Counted from the stretch's first letter, positions 1 through 8,636 are shown. The stretch: DNA of 64,000 bases from Flavobacterium sp. Root420 (GCF_001427905.1 NZ_LMEF01000032.1:160315-224314); one strand, 5' to 3'. Translations and numbers: made by a program. Notes: a model not told the origin generated them from the sequence alone.

Positions 1-2
1 TT

Positions 3-10
3 TATATTTG
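3..10 (+). promoter_or_regulatory. TAnnTTTG -7 promoter box of tRNA-Thr
   Basis: TATATTTG matches the Bacteroidota sigma-factor -7 consensus TAnnTTTG exactly. It ends 15 nt before the mature 5' end of the tRNA, so transcription probably starts a few bases ahead of it. Confidence 0.6.
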
Positions 11-25
11 CACCCGTAATGAGTC

Positions 26-99
26 GCCAGCGTAGCTCAGTTGGCTAGAGCAGCTGATTTGTAATCAGCAGGTCGTGGGTTCGAGTCCCTCCGCCGGCT
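26..99 (+). tRNA. tRNA-Thr (anticodon TGT)
   Basis: A cloverleaf can be drawn by eye: the D-arm begins TAGCTCAG, the anticodon arm is GCTGA-TTTGTAA-TCAGC with anticodon TGT (reads ACA, Thr), and the T-loop is TTCGAGT. The acceptor stem GCCAGCG/CGCCGGC has one A-C mismatch at the fourth pair, and the T-stem has one T-T mismatch. CCA is not encoded at the 3' end (the discriminator T is followed by CAA). A terminator follows, so this is probably a single-gene transcript. Confidence 0.93.
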
Positions 100-107
100 C
101 AACATAA

Positions 108-140
108 AACCATCACTTTTTAGTGGTGGTTTTTTTTTTT
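108..140 (+). terminator. Rho-independent terminator of tRNA-Thr
   Basis: AACCATCAC and GTGGTGGTT form a stem with a 6-nt loop, followed by a run of about ten T. Confidence 0.85.
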
Positions 141-144
141 GCTT

Positions 145-267
145 CAAACACAAAAAAAATAAATTCCAATTTTAGAAATTCCAAATTCCAATTTTGCTGC
201 GGACTGAAAAAAAATCCCAAATTCCAATCTTGACAGAACAATGTCTGTAATTGGAATTTGGGATTTT
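145..267. repeat. AAATTCCAATTTT-type repeats and hairpin
   Basis: The motif AAATTCCAA occurs several times in direct orientation. From 211 to 267 two 18-nt arms (211-228 and 250-267) are perfectly complementary, around an inner ACAGA/TCTGT stem. This is an intergenic hairpin repeat of a kind common in Flavobacterium; I see no coding potential. Confidence 0.7.
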
Positions 268-278
268 AATTTTGGAAT

Positions 279-329
279 TTTCATCATAAAAAAAGTCCTG
301 AAATATTTAGGACTTTTTTTATGATGAAA
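279..329 (-). terminator. 21-bp-arm terminator after the DUF4369 lipoprotein gene
   Basis: Two perfect 21-nt arms (279-299 and 309-329) surround a 9-nt loop. The core AGTCCT/AGGACT is flanked by A7/T7, so it can act in both directions. It directly abuts the stop codon of the minus-strand gene. Confidence 0.8.
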
Positions 330-1046
330 TTATTTTTGCTCTTGCTTTTTAATATCAGCAACGTATTTGGTTAACTTTTTACCGTAAAGTGATTTTGCTA
401 CTTTTGGAGTCATTGATTTTTGAATGGTATCAAGAAACTTAACGTTAATGTCATAAATCTCAGCTAAAGCGATATAAGGTGCTATTTCGTAATCTTTATG
501 GTTGATAGCAAAGTTTGTAGCGTATAAGTATTTTCTTTTGATGTTAGATTCTTGTTTTGCATCAAGACTGTCAATTGCTTTTTGATCTTGTCTTTTGATC
601 GCTTTAAATCTTGGTTCTACCATTGCAAGGTTTTCATCATTAAAACGAGAATTGATCTTTTTGTATTCTTCGTATAATTCCTGATTTTTCGACCCAGTTA
701 TTTTAGCACCATAAATAAAATTATCTAAGTTAGTCTCGATATTAATGTTGCCAGGTTCTGCAAAGAACAGAATATTGTTGTCCATTGAGTTTGTTACTCC
801 ACGATCCAGGAATAAATAAAGCATTTCTGGAGATTCTAATTTGATATCGCGCTCAAAAGCTGAGTTTCCGTCTATTTTGATACTGTCAATTGCAACAAGC
901 GAAGTGTCAACAATTCTTTGAATATATAAAGTTCCGTTTTTTAATCCTTTAATGTTTCCTGTGATGTGCAGGTTGTCAGCAGATTCTTTTTTACTACATG
1001 ATGCTAATAGGGCAAGTGCAACAAAAGCAATAATTGATTTTTTCAT
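330..1046 (-). CDS. DUF4369-like lipoprotein
   Basis: This 238-residue protein has a lipoprotein signal peptide with lipobox LASC (Cys17), so it should be anchored in an envelope membrane. After it comes a beta-rich segment (about residues 27-110, beginning NLHITGNIKGLKNGTLYIQ) that resembles the DUF4369 domain found at the N-terminus of Bacteroidota thioredoxin-like lipoproteins. No thioredoxin CxxC follows; the C-terminal half is a charged helical region. It seems to be a stand-alone DUF4369 protein. Function is not known. Transcribed alone, between its own terminator and the terminator of the next gene. Confidence 0.7.
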   Translation of the reverse strand: MKKSIIAFVALALLASCSKKESADNLHITGNIKGLKNGTLYIQRIVDTSLVAIDSIKIDGNSAFERDIKLESPEMLYLFLDRGVTNSMDNNILFFAEPGNINIETNLDNFIYGAKITGSKNQELYEEYKKINSRFNDENLAMVEPRFKAIKRQDQKAIDSLDAKQESNIKRKYLYATNFAINHKDYEIAPYIALAEIYDINVKFLDTIQKSMTPKVAKSLYGKKLTKYVADIKKQEQK

Positions 1047-1123
1047 TGGTTTTTAGATTTTGGTGCAAAATAAAGAAAATAGTTTGAATGTAATGATTCG
1101 GAGTTTAAATTTTCCTAAAAAAT

Positions 1124-1153
1124 AAATCCCAATCTATTTCTAAATTGGGATTT
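1124..1153 (-). terminator. Terminator after lipoprotein gene
   Basis: AAATCCCAAT and ATTGGGATTT arms with a 10-nt loop, just downstream of the minus-strand gene that ends at 1178. Confidence 0.7.
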
Positions 1154-1177
1154 TGTATTTTTATAAAAATGAGAGTT

Positions 1178-1993
1178 TTACATTGATAAGTTATAGCCAA
1201 CTCCGCTTTCGTGTGTGTAAGTGAAATTGCTGTCGCAATCATTGTTTCCATAGTCAATCACTCCTTTAAGGAATCCGCCTTCAACTTTTAGTTTTCCTTT
1301 AGAAATGTAAACGCAAGAGTATTTTTTAACCAATGTTTCCTGAACGGTCAACGTTAAGCTCGTGCCTGTTTCTGTAGTTACAGTATGGTTTCCTTCTGTC
1401 ATTTCATAAACGTTGTCTTCTAAAACATAAGGTGTGTCAACACCTGCTGTTTGTTTTACAGTATGTGTTCCTGAATTTGTATAAACCCTTCCCTGAAGAT
1501 CAGTAAATTTTCCGTTGGTTACTTTTCTGGTCCATTGCGGTACAGTAGCAACGGTAGTAGTGTTGGTGTATTCAATTGTTCCTTCCAGTTTTATTCCGTT
1601 GATAGAATAGTCAATTCTTTCGATAGTCAATTTACTTCCAGTCGTGATAATTGGTCCTGAAAGCGTAATTTTTAATTTCCCTTTTCTTAAAAGTTGATTC
1701 TGTGTACAACCTGTTGTTCCATAATCGACTGTATATACTTTTGGATAGGTAGTTCCTACTACTGTAACTGTTGCACAGATTCCTGTAACTGGTGTTTCAG
1801 TTTGTTTTGCTGTTGGAGAACTGTTTGTAACCAGTAAACCAGTATTAATGTCCATTTCATTGGCTGCATCTATTACAACAGAGGCTCTAACAGTCGTTGT
1901 GTCGGTCTGATTGGCAACATCGTCACTAGAACAAGAAACATAAATTAATGCTGTAGCGCAAATACTTAAAAGTAAAAAAGCGGTTTTTTTCAT
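1178..1993 (-). CDS. Lipoprotein of unknown function
   Basis: This 271-residue protein has a signal peptide ending in a lipobox (YVSC, Cys21) followed by SSDD, an Asp-containing stretch often seen in surface-exposed Bacteroidota lipoproteins. The rest is Thr/Ser-rich and predicted beta-rich, with four more cysteines that could pair into disulfides. I do not recognise a family. It has its own promoter and terminator, so it is probably monocistronic. Its product would sit in the outer membrane or periplasm; no function is assigned. Confidence 0.75.
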   Translation of the reverse strand: MKKTAFLLLSICATALIYVSCSSDDVANQTDTTTVRASVVIDAANEMDINTGLLVTNSSPTAKQTETPVTGICATVTVVGTTYPKVYTVDYGTTGCTQNQLLRKGKLKITLSGPIITTGSKLTIERIDYSINGIKLEGTIEYTNTTTVATVPQWTRKVTNGKFTDLQGRVYTNSGTHTVKQTAGVDTPYVLEDNVYEMTEGNHTVTTETGTSLTLTVQETLVKKYSCVYISKGKLKVEGGFLKGVIDYGNNDCDSNFTYTHESGVGYNLSM

Positions 1994-2026
1994 AGTAGTT
2001 TAATTTAATATTAGATTAAAGGCATT

Positions 2027-2034
2027 CAAATGTA
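2027..2034 (-). promoter_or_regulatory. TAnnTTTG promoter for the 1178-1993 lipoprotein
   Basis: On the minus strand this reads TACATTTG, 33 nt ahead of the ATG. Confidence 0.55.
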
Positions 2035-2058
2035 ATAAAAAAAATGAATTACAATAAA

Positions 2059-2089
2059 AAAATCCTGTAAGTCAGACTCACAGGATTTT
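2059..2089 (-). terminator. htpG terminator
   Basis: AAAATCCTGTAAGT pairs with ACTCACAGGATTTT (one mismatch) around a 3-nt loop, 25 nt beyond the htpG stop codon. Confidence 0.75.
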
Positions 2090-2113
2090 AAAAAGTATTT
2101 TTTTATAAAAACC

Positions 2114-3997
2114 TTATTTAATCATTTCGAAACTTCTTTTTACAAAAGCAGTCAAGGCTTCACCTTTTAAAAGGTTTTGCGATAACTTTGCTAGATCTAA
2201 AGCTTGTTTTACCAAGTGTTCCTGATGTGTTTTATCTTCTGTATTCAAAATGCTTGTAGCCAAATCTGAATTGGTGTTTACTATTAAATTGTACATTTCG
2301 GGCATATTACCCATTCCGAACATTCCGCCGCCGCCTGACTGGCTCATTTCTTTCATTCTACGCATAAATTCTGGTTGCGTGATAATGAATGGAGCTGCCT
2401 GACTGTCCATAGCTTCCAATTGTACAGAATATGCTTTAGGAATATAAGCTTCTAATGAAGTTTTAAGGGTTTCTTTTTCTTCATCAGATAATTTAGAAAT
2501 CGTGTTTTCGTCTTTTTTAATTAAGTTATCAATATGGTCAGAATCCACACGAACAAAAGTTACATCTTTATTATCGCCTTCAATTTTTTGAATTAAGTGC
2601 GAGATAATAGGAGAATCTAAAAGCAATACTTCGTATCCTTTTTCTTTTGCTGTTTCAATATAAGAGTGCTGAGCATCTTTATTTCCGGCATAAAGAACTA
2701 CTAATTTTCCGTCTTTATCTGTTTGGTTTTCTTTTAATTTCTCTTTTAACTCTTCTAAAGTGAAATAAGTATCATCTACAGTTGGGTACAATACAAATGC
2801 ACCCGCTTTTTCGTAGAATTTATCTTCAGAAAGCATTCCGTACTCTAAAACAATTTTAATATCGTTCCATTTTGCTTCAAAATCAGCGCGATTTTCATTG
2901 AACAAAGCTTTCAGTTTATCAGCGACTTTACGAGTAATGTAGTTTGAGATTTTCTTCACTGCACCATCAGCCTGTAAACCTGAACGGGAAACGTTCAAAG
3001 GAATATCCGGAGAATCAATCACACCTTTTAACATCGTCAAAAATTCAGGTACAATTCCTTCTACATTATCCGTAACGTAAACCTGGTTTTGGTACAATTG
3101 AATTTTATCTTTCTGAATTTGCATATCTGTACCTAACTTAGGGAAATACAAAATTCCGGTTAAGTTAAACGGATAATCTACATTTAAATGAATGTTGAAT
3201 AAAGGCTCTTCAAACTGCATTGGATACAATTCTCTGTAGAAGTTTTTATAATCTTCCTCAGATAATTCAGTTGGCTGTTTTGTCCATGCCGGGTTTGGGT
3301 TGTTGATGATGTTATCAATTTCAACAGTTTCATTGATATAATCTTCAGGAGCATCTTCCGGTTTTGGAAGTGTTTCTGTTTTTGTTCCGAATTTAATCGG
3401 CACAGGCATAAACTTATTATACTTATTTAATAAACCAGCAATTTTAGAATCTTCTAAAAATTCAAGAGAATCTTCAGCAATATGAAGAATGATTTCAGTA
3501 CCACGTGAAGTTTTGTCAGCTGGCTCTAAAGTAAATTCAGGGCTACCGTCACAAGTCCAGTGTGCAGCTGGTTCATCTTTGTATGATTTTGTAATGATTT
3601 CTACTTTTTCAGCAACCATAAATGCAGAATAGAAACCAAGACCAAAGTGGCCAATAATTCCAGAATCTTTAGCAGAATCTTTGTATTTATCAAGGAATTC
3701 TTCTGCTCCCGAAAAAGCAACCTGATTGATGTATTTTTCTACTTCATCAGCAGTCATACCTAAACCCTGGTCAATAATGTGGATTTTTTTTCCTTCTTTA
3801 TCTACTTTAATTTCGATAACCGGATTTCCGTATTCAACTTTAGCTTCGCCAATGCTAATAAGGTGTTTTAATTTTAAAGTAGCATCGGTTCCGTTTGAAA
3901 CAAGCTCACGCAAGAAAATTTCGTGGTCGCTATACAAGAACTTTTTGATTAAAGGAAAGATGTTTTCTACTGAAACATTAATTTTACCTGTTGTCAT
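2114..3997 (-). CDS. htpG: Molecular chaperone HtpG (Hsp90)
   Basis: Bacterial Hsp90 is an ATP-dependent homodimeric cytoplasmic chaperone. The 627 residues match the usual length of about 620-630. The N-terminal GHKL ATPase domain is clear: RELVSNGTDA with the Mg-binding Asn near residue 35, the ADP-binding motif DQGLGM near 78, and the lid/glycine motif GHFGLGFYSAFMVA near 117-130. The middle domain carries the catalytic-loop Arg (NVSRSGLQ, near 340). The C-terminal dimerisation domain ends without the eukaryotic MEEVD tail, as expected. The ATG start gives the normal MTTGKINVSVENIFPLI N-terminus. Monocistronic, with its own terminator. Confidence 0.97.
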   Translation of the reverse strand: MTTGKINVSVENIFPLIKKFLYSDHEIFLRELVSNGTDATLKLKHLISIGEAKVEYGNPVIEIKVDKEGKKIHIIDQGLGMTADEVEKYINQVAFSGAEEFLDKYKDSAKDSGIIGHFGLGFYSAFMVAEKVEIITKSYKDEPAAHWTCDGSPEFTLEPADKTSRGTEIILHIAEDSLEFLEDSKIAGLLNKYNKFMPVPIKFGTKTETLPKPEDAPEDYINETVEIDNIINNPNPAWTKQPTELSEEDYKNFYRELYPMQFEEPLFNIHLNVDYPFNLTGILYFPKLGTDMQIQKDKIQLYQNQVYVTDNVEGIVPEFLTMLKGVIDSPDIPLNVSRSGLQADGAVKKISNYITRKVADKLKALFNENRADFEAKWNDIKIVLEYGMLSEDKFYEKAGAFVLYPTVDDTYFTLEELKEKLKENQTDKDGKLVVLYAGNKDAQHSYIETAKEKGYEVLLLDSPIISHLIQKIEGDNKDVTFVRVDSDHIDNLIKKDENTISKLSDEEKETLKTSLEAYIPKAYSVQLEAMDSQAAPFIITQPEFMRRMKEMSQSGGGGMFGMGNMPEMYNLIVNTNSDLATSILNTEDKTHQEHLVKQALDLAKLSQNLLKGEALTAFVKRSFEMIK

Positions 3998-4138
3998 ATT
4001 TTTTAATTTTTAGTTTAATGTGATGATTCTCATTCCTTCAAATAGAATACCAATTGTTTTTTGAATGACAAAATGTCGCAAGTGTTAATTTTGAAAGAAA
4101 ATAATTAGATTTTGGAACTGTTAATATTCAATGAATCG

Positions 4139-4146
4139 TATCTTTG
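4139..4146 (+). promoter_or_regulatory. TAnnTTTG promoter of the lipocalin-like/OmpA operon
   Basis: TATCTTTG lies 50 nt ahead of the ATG at 4196. This argues against translation starting at the earlier in-frame TTG at 4112, which would lie upstream of the transcript. Confidence 0.65.
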
Positions 4147-4195
4147 TGGTACACTAATTGTTAAAGGTGTAAGTATTAACTTAAAAAATGTCCAA

Positions 4196-4699
4196 ATGAA
4201 GAAAATCATTTTCATGTGCATGATCGCCACGATGGTATTCGCGTGTAAATCAGCTTCGTCTACAACCGCTTCTACAGAAGCAACAACGCTTTCAACTAAA
4301 CTTGACAAATCAACTCAAGTTGCTATCAAAGGAAATTGGGTTCTTACCAATGTATCTTATCCGGGTTCTGATTATATCAAAGTGAATTCTTTTGATCTTG
4401 CCGATTCTAAATGCTTTATTGGTAGTACCTGGAATTTTATTTCGAATAATAATAAAGGTACAATGACATTAACAGCGCCAAGTTGTACTGCATTTACTTC
4501 TCCAATTGTTTGGAGTATCAATAATCAGGGTCTTTTTGTATTAAAAATTGTTAATCCTGGAACAAAATCAAAAAATGTTAGAGAAGGATATTTATTAAAA
4601 ATTGCAGGTTTGAGTGATAATTCATTTCAATTAATCGACAACATTAATGTAGGTGGACAAACTAAAGATGTTACTTACCAATTTCAAAGAGCCAATTAA
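4196..4699 (+). CDS. Lipocalin-like lipoprotein
   Basis: From the ATG at 4196 the protein has 167 residues with a lipoprotein signal (lipobox VFAC, Cys17). The mature part starts with a Ser/Thr-rich linker, then KGNWVLTNVSYPG, a GxW motif typical of small Bacteroidota lipocalin-like domains, followed by about eight predicted strands ending in VTYQFQRAN. The start is chosen because it opens a proper signal peptide and lies just after a promoter box. The OmpA-family gene begins 17 nt downstream, so the two are probably one operon. Ligand and role are unknown. Confidence 0.75.
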   Translation: MKKIIFMCMIATMVFACKSASSTTASTEATTLSTKLDKSTQVAIKGNWVLTNVSYPGSDYIKVNSFDLADSKCFIGSTWNFISNNNKGTMTLTAPSCTAFTSPIVWSINNQGLFVLKIVNPGTKSKNVREGYLLKIAGLSDNSFQLIDNINVGGQTKDVTYQFQRAN

Positions 4700-4716
4700 T
4701 ATTAAAATATATACAC

Positions 4717-5412
4717 ATGAAAAAGATAACAGTTTTAGGGTTAAGTAGTTTACTTGTATTAGTTAGTTTTTTTGCAAGCTGCGATTCAGTTAAAAATGCG
4801 AATAACACACAAAAAGGTGCCGGAATTGGAGTAGTTGCCGGTGGACTTATTGGTGGTATTTTAGGGAATAATTTAGGAAAAGGCGGAAACGCTGCTTTAG
4901 GTGCTGCTATTGGTGCTGCCGTTGGTGGTGGAACAGGAGCGCTTATTGGAAACAAAATGGACAAACAAGCTCGTGAAATCGATCAGGCTTTACCTGGTGC
5001 TGATGTTGAAAGAGTAGGGGAAGGAATTCACTTAACTTTGAACGAAAATGCAGTTCGTTTTGATACTAACAAATCAACTTTGACTACTCAGGCAAAAGCT
5101 AATTTAGATAAATTGATTCCTGTATTTAGTGAATATGGAGATACTGACATTCAAATTTTTGGATATACTGATAATACAGGAAAACCAGAATATAACCTGA
5201 CTCTTTCAGGACAAAGAGCAGCTTCTGTACAAGCTTATTTAGTAGCAAAAGGATTAAAATCAAGCCGTTTCAAAACTTCTGGTTTAGGAATCGCTGATCC
5301 AATCGCAACTAATGATACTCCGGAAGGAAGAAGCCAAAACCGTCGTGTTGAGTTTGCTATTACAGCAAATGACAAAATGGTAAACGATGCTAAATCTGAA
5401 GCTGGAAAATAG
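4717..5412 (+). CDS. OmpA-family lipoprotein with glycine zipper
   Basis: The 231-residue protein has a lipobox FASC (Cys22), then a Gly/Ala-rich zipper (about residues 33-80, GAGIGVVAGGLIGGILG and similar) that probably inserts in a membrane. The C-terminal OmpA domain (about 105-215) has the peptidoglycan-binding signatures IFGYTDNTG and RSQNRRVEF. It probably tethers the outer membrane to peptidoglycan. Second gene of a two-gene operon behind the lipocalin-like lipoprotein, followed by a strong terminator. Confidence 0.9.
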   Translation: MKKITVLGLSSLLVLVSFFASCDSVKNANNTQKGAGIGVVAGGLIGGILGNNLGKGGNAALGAAIGAAVGGGTGALIGNKMDKQAREIDQALPGADVERVGEGIHLTLNENAVRFDTNKSTLTTQAKANLDKLIPVFSEYGDTDIQIFGYTDNTGKPEYNLTLSGQRAASVQAYLVAKGLKSSRFKTSGLGIADPIATNDTPEGRSQNRRVEFAITANDKMVNDAKSEAGK

Positions 5413-5434
5413 TTTCGATACAATAAAAAATTTT

Positions 5435-5469
5435 AAAAGCTGTTTCTTAATTGAAGCAGCTTTTTTTTT
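5435..5469 (+). terminator. Terminator of the OmpA operon
   Basis: AAAAGCTGTTTC pairs with GAAGCAGCTTTT (one G-U pair) around a 6-nt loop, followed by nine T. Confidence 0.85.
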
Positions 5470-5490
5470 GACTTTAGGATTTAAACATTG

Positions 5491-5498
5491 TAAATTTG
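5491..5498 (+). promoter_or_regulatory. TAnnTTTG promoter of the ABC ATPase
   Basis: TAAATTTG ends 18 nt before the ATG at 5517. The in-frame TTG at 5496 overlaps this box and so cannot be the start if the promoter is real. Confidence 0.6.
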
Positions 5499-5516
5499 GA
5501 CTTTCAAATACAACCC

Positions 5517-6467
5517 ATGCTCGACATTCAGAATATTTCTTTCTCGTATACCGATAAACCCGTTATTAAAGACGTTTCATTTACTATAAATAAAGGCGAA
5601 AACATTGCTATTATTGGCGAAAGTGGCTGCGGAAAAAGTACGCTTCTTAAACTAATGTATGGTCTATATGATTTAGATGAAGGCAAGATTTTTTATAATG
5701 AAAAACCAATCTTAGGTCCAAAATACAATCTGATTCCGGGAATGCCTTATATGAAATATCTGGCTCAGGATTTTGATTTGTCTCCATTTGAAACAGTAGC
5801 TGAAAATGTTGGAAAATTTCTTTCCAATGGTTTTGCCAATATGAAGAAACTACGTGTGCAGGAGTTACTGGAGATGGTTGAAATGGAGCAGTTCTCTAAT
5901 ATAAAAGCTAAATTTTTAAGTGGAGGACAACAACAACGTGTAGCTTTGGTGCGGGTTTTGGCCTTAGAGCCGGAAGTGATTTTACTTGACGAACCTTTTA
6001 GTCAAATCGATGCTTTTCGTAAAAATGCTTTACGCCGAAATTTGTTCCGATATTTAAAGCAAAAAGGAATTACCTGTATTATTGCAACTCATGATAGTAC
6101 AGATGCATTATCTTTTGCTGATGAAGCGATTGTAATGCGTAATGGCGAAATTATCGTGAAAGATAATCCAACAAAGATTTACGAAGATCCTGAAACTAAA
6201 TATGTCGCTTCTTTATTTGGTGAAGTAAATGAAATACCAACTCACATATTGCTTGATTATGAAGACGAAACCCATAAAACATTAGTATATCCGCATCAGC
6301 TTAAAATGCTTACGGAGTCTAAATTGCCGGTAAAAATCAGAAGAACTTATTTTAGAGGTAATCATTATTTGATCGAAACCGTTTATAAAAGGCAATTGAT
6401 CTTTTTTGAAAGCGAAATTGATTTGCCATTGGAACAGGAAATTTTCTTAGGATTGAATTATCTATAA
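5517..6467 (+). CDS. ABC transporter ATP-binding protein
   Basis: A 316-residue cytoplasmic ABC ATPase with all core motifs: Walker A GESGCGKST (about residues 34-42), Q-loop near LAQDFDLSPFE, signature LSGGQQQR, Walker B VILLDEP and switch His in IIATHDSTD. A C-terminal domain of about 75 residues after the ATPase recalls the TOBE-type regulatory domain of polyamine, iron and molybdate importers (PotA/FbpC-like). No permease or binding-protein gene adjoins it, so it is an orphan; partners must lie elsewhere. Substrate cannot be assigned. Confidence 0.85.
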   Translation: MLDIQNISFSYTDKPVIKDVSFTINKGENIAIIGESGCGKSTLLKLMYGLYDLDEGKIFYNEKPILGPKYNLIPGMPYMKYLAQDFDLSPFETVAENVGKFLSNGFANMKKLRVQELLEMVEMEQFSNIKAKFLSGGQQQRVALVRVLALEPEVILLDEPFSQIDAFRKNALRRNLFRYLKQKGITCIIATHDSTDALSFADEAIVMRNGEIIVKDNPTKIYEDPETKYVASLFGEVNEIPTHILLDYEDETHKTLVYPHQLKMLTESKLPVKIRRTYFRGNHYLIETVYKRQLIFFESEIDLPLEQEIFLGLNYL

Positions 6468-6538
6468 ATGAGGGAATTTTAGAATTAGATAATGTGTCAA
6501 TTTGATAATTAGATAATTCGTTTTACCCTATAAAAAGC

Positions 6539-6569
6539 AAACCCGACAGTTTTGAAAGCTGTCGGGTTT
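6539..6569 (+). terminator. Terminator of the ABC ATPase gene
   Basis: AAACCCGACAG and CTGTCGGGTTT form a perfect 11-bp stem, followed by a T-rich run. Confidence 0.85.
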
Positions 6570-6815
6570 GTTTTTTATACATATTTATAGATTGTCTAGT
6601 TTTTAAACCTCCCTAAAACGGATCTTTTTGCTAAATTATATTTAGAAAGTTAGCAGTATTTACTTTTGCTCACTTTTAAATACTTTTCATTTTTTAGCTG
6701 TATTAACTGGTTTTTCAATCAATAAAAAAACATTATCCAATATATAATTAAACTATATTAAATTGCTAATAACGAAAAAAATAGTAATTTGTACGCTTAT
6801 GTTTTAAAGTATACT

Positions 6816-6823
6816 TAAATTTG
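6816..6823 (+). promoter_or_regulatory. TAnnTTTG promoter of fabH
   Basis: TAAATTTG lies 32 nt ahead of the fabH ATG. Confidence 0.55.
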
Positions 6824-6855
6824 CAATCCAATTTTTTAACAAATAATAAAAGAAT

Positions 6856-7863
6856 ATGTATCATTCAAAAATAGCGGGCTTAGGTTATTATGTTCCTTCA
6901 AATGTTGTGACCAACGATGATTTGTCTAAGTTAATTGATACCAATGACGAATGGATTCAGGAAAGAACCGGAATTCAGGAGCGCAGACATATCATTCGTG
7001 GAGAAGATACCACAACTTCAATGGGAGTAAAGGCTGCTAAAATTGCAATAGAACGTTCTGGCGTAGCCAAAGAAGATATTGATTTTGTCGTTTTTGCAAC
7101 ATTAAGCCCAGATTACTATTTTCCAGGTCCCGGAGTTTTAGTGCAACGCGATTTAGGATTAAGAACCGTTGGAGCATTAGATGTTCGAAATCAATGTTCT
7201 GGTTTTGTTTATGCAATTTCTGTTGCAGATCAATACATTAAAACCGGAATGTATAAAAACATTTTGGTAATTGGTTCTGAGGTGCATTCAACAGGATTGG
7301 ACATGACAACTCGTGGACGCGGAGTGTCGGTAATTTTTGGAGATGGAGCAGGAGCAGCCGTTTTAAGTCGTGAAGAAGATTTATCAAAAGGAATTTTATC
7401 TACACATTTACATTCAGAAGGTCAGCATGCTGAAGAATTAGCTTTGCAGGCACCGGGAATGGGAGCACGTTGGGTAACTGATATTATTGCTGATAATGAC
7501 CCAAATGACGAAAGTTATTATCCATACATGAACGGACAATTTGTATTTAAAAATGCAGTCGTTCGTTTTGCAGAAGTAATCAATGAAGGTTTAGAAGCAA
7601 ACGGTTTGCAGGTTTCAGATATTGATATGCTGATTCCTCATCAGGCGAATTTGAGAATCTCACAATTCATTCAGAATAAATTCAAATTGACAGATGATCA
7701 GGTGCATAATAATATTCAGAAGTACGGAAACACAACTGCAGCCTCTATTCCAATTGCTTTGACAGAAGCTTGGGAACAAGGCAAAATCAAATCGGGAGAT
7801 ACAGTAGTTTTAGCGGCTTTCGGAAGTGGATTCACCTGGGCGAGCGCTATTATTAAATGGTAA
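6856..7863 (+). CDS. fabH: 3-oxoacyl-ACP synthase III
   Basis: Condenses an acyl-CoA starter with malonyl-ACP to begin fatty-acid synthesis in the cytoplasm. The 335-residue protein has the full thiolase-fold catalytic triad: Cys114 (RNQCSGF), His262 (IPHQAN) and Asn292 (YGNTTAAS). The C-terminal FGSGFTWAS motif is also typical. It stands alone, away from plsX/rpmF, so this could be one of two KAS III paralogues; a role in branched or unusual acyl starters cannot be excluded. Own promoter and terminator. Confidence 0.92.
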   Translation: MYHSKIAGLGYYVPSNVVTNDDLSKLIDTNDEWIQERTGIQERRHIIRGEDTTTSMGVKAAKIAIERSGVAKEDIDFVVFATLSPDYYFPGPGVLVQRDLGLRTVGALDVRNQCSGFVYAISVADQYIKTGMYKNILVIGSEVHSTGLDMTTRGRGVSVIFGDGAGAAVLSREEDLSKGILSTHLHSEGQHAEELALQAPGMGARWVTDIIADNDPNDESYYPYMNGQFVFKNAVVRFAEVINEGLEANGLQVSDIDMLIPHQANLRISQFIQNKFKLTDDQVHNNIQKYGNTTAASIPIALTEAWEQGKIKSGDTVVLAAFGSGFTWASAIIKW

Positions 7864-7887
7864 TTTAATTCATCTTACATTATATTT

Positions 7888-7918
7888 AAAACCTGCTCTG
7901 TTAAGAGCAGGTTTTTTT
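7888..7918 (+). terminator. fabH terminator
   Basis: AAAACCTGCTCT and AGAGCAGGTTTT stem with a short loop and trailing T run. Confidence 0.85.
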
Positions 7919-7964
7919 ATAATTTAGTGGTTTGTAGTTTTTGAGAAAATATAATTTAATCAAA

Positions 7965-8636
7965 ATGAAAAAAAATCAACTCGAAATAGCATGTTTCAAC
8001 TACGAATCGGCAATAATCGCGCAGGAAAATGGAGCGGACCGAATCGAACTATGTGATAATATGCAGCTTGGCGGAACAACACCTAATCCAATCTTAGCGG
8101 TTAGAGTACGCGAAAAATTATCCATAAAAATGCATGTCATTATAAGGCCTCGTGGTGGAAATTTTGTTTATACAGATGATGAGTTTGTCGAAATGAAACA
8201 AGATATCAAGCAATTTAAAAAACTTGGAGTCGATGGGTTTGTGTTTGGAATTTTAAAGGAGAATGGAAATGTCAATAAAAGACGGAATAAAGAGTTAGTT
8301 GATCTGGCTCATCCGCTTTCGTGCACTTTTCATCGTGCTTTTGATGTGGTGAAAGATATCAGGAAATCCCTTAAAGATGTAATTGATTGCGGCTTTAATA
8401 CCATCCTGACTTCTGGTCAGGGAATAAATGTTGAAGAAGGAATATTTGATTTAGAAAAAATTCAGAAATGGGCTAAAGACCGAATTGAAATTATGCCCGG
8501 AGGTGGTCTCAGATCATCTAATATTAAATTATTACAGGAAAAACTGGAGCCAACTTTTTATCATTCATCGGCAATAACAGATAATACGGAAACTGCAAAT
8601 CCGGAAGAAATAAAAGAATTACGAAATTTTTTATAA
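7965..8636 (+). CDS. cutC: CutC-family copper homeostasis protein
   Basis: The ATG at 7965 gives 223 residues starting MKKNQLEIACFNYESA, which matches the usual CutC N-terminus; the in-frame TTG at 7941 would add eight unconserved residues. CutC proteins are cytoplasmic TIM-barrel proteins linked to copper tolerance, but their biochemical activity is not settled. Seen here: ADRIELCDNMQLGGTTP, HVIIRPRGGNFVY, CTFHRAFDVV and ILTSGQG, all family hallmarks. Monocistronic between two terminators. Confidence 0.9.
   Translation: MKKNQLEIACFNYESAIIAQENGADRIELCDNMQLGGTTPNPILAVRVREKLSIKMHVIIRPRGGNFVYTDDEFVEMKQDIKQFKKLGVDGFVFGILKENGNVNKRRNKELVDLAHPLSCTFHRAFDVVKDIRKSLKDVIDCGFNTILTSGQGINVEEGIFDLEKIQKWAKDRIEIMPGGGLRSSNIKLLQEKLEPTFYHSSAITDNTETANPEEIKELRNFL

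Larger units (their letters stand above)
6468..6855. other. Gene-free stretch between ABC ATPase and fabH
   Basis: A 388-nt AT-rich gap. It holds the ATPase terminator (6539-6569) and the fabH promoter (6816-6823). I see no ORF or structured RNA in the rest. Confidence 0.5.

Noticed and set aside
3726..4013. 95-codon open frame on the plus strand over htpG
   Set aside because: It is fully antisense to a highly conserved gene, has no promoter box or recognisable protein features, and is a typical shadow frame.
4112..4195. In-frame upstream TTG start for the lipocalin-like lipoprotein
   Set aside because: The -7 box at 4139-4146 lies after it, and the ATG at 4196 gives a proper lipoprotein signal peptide.
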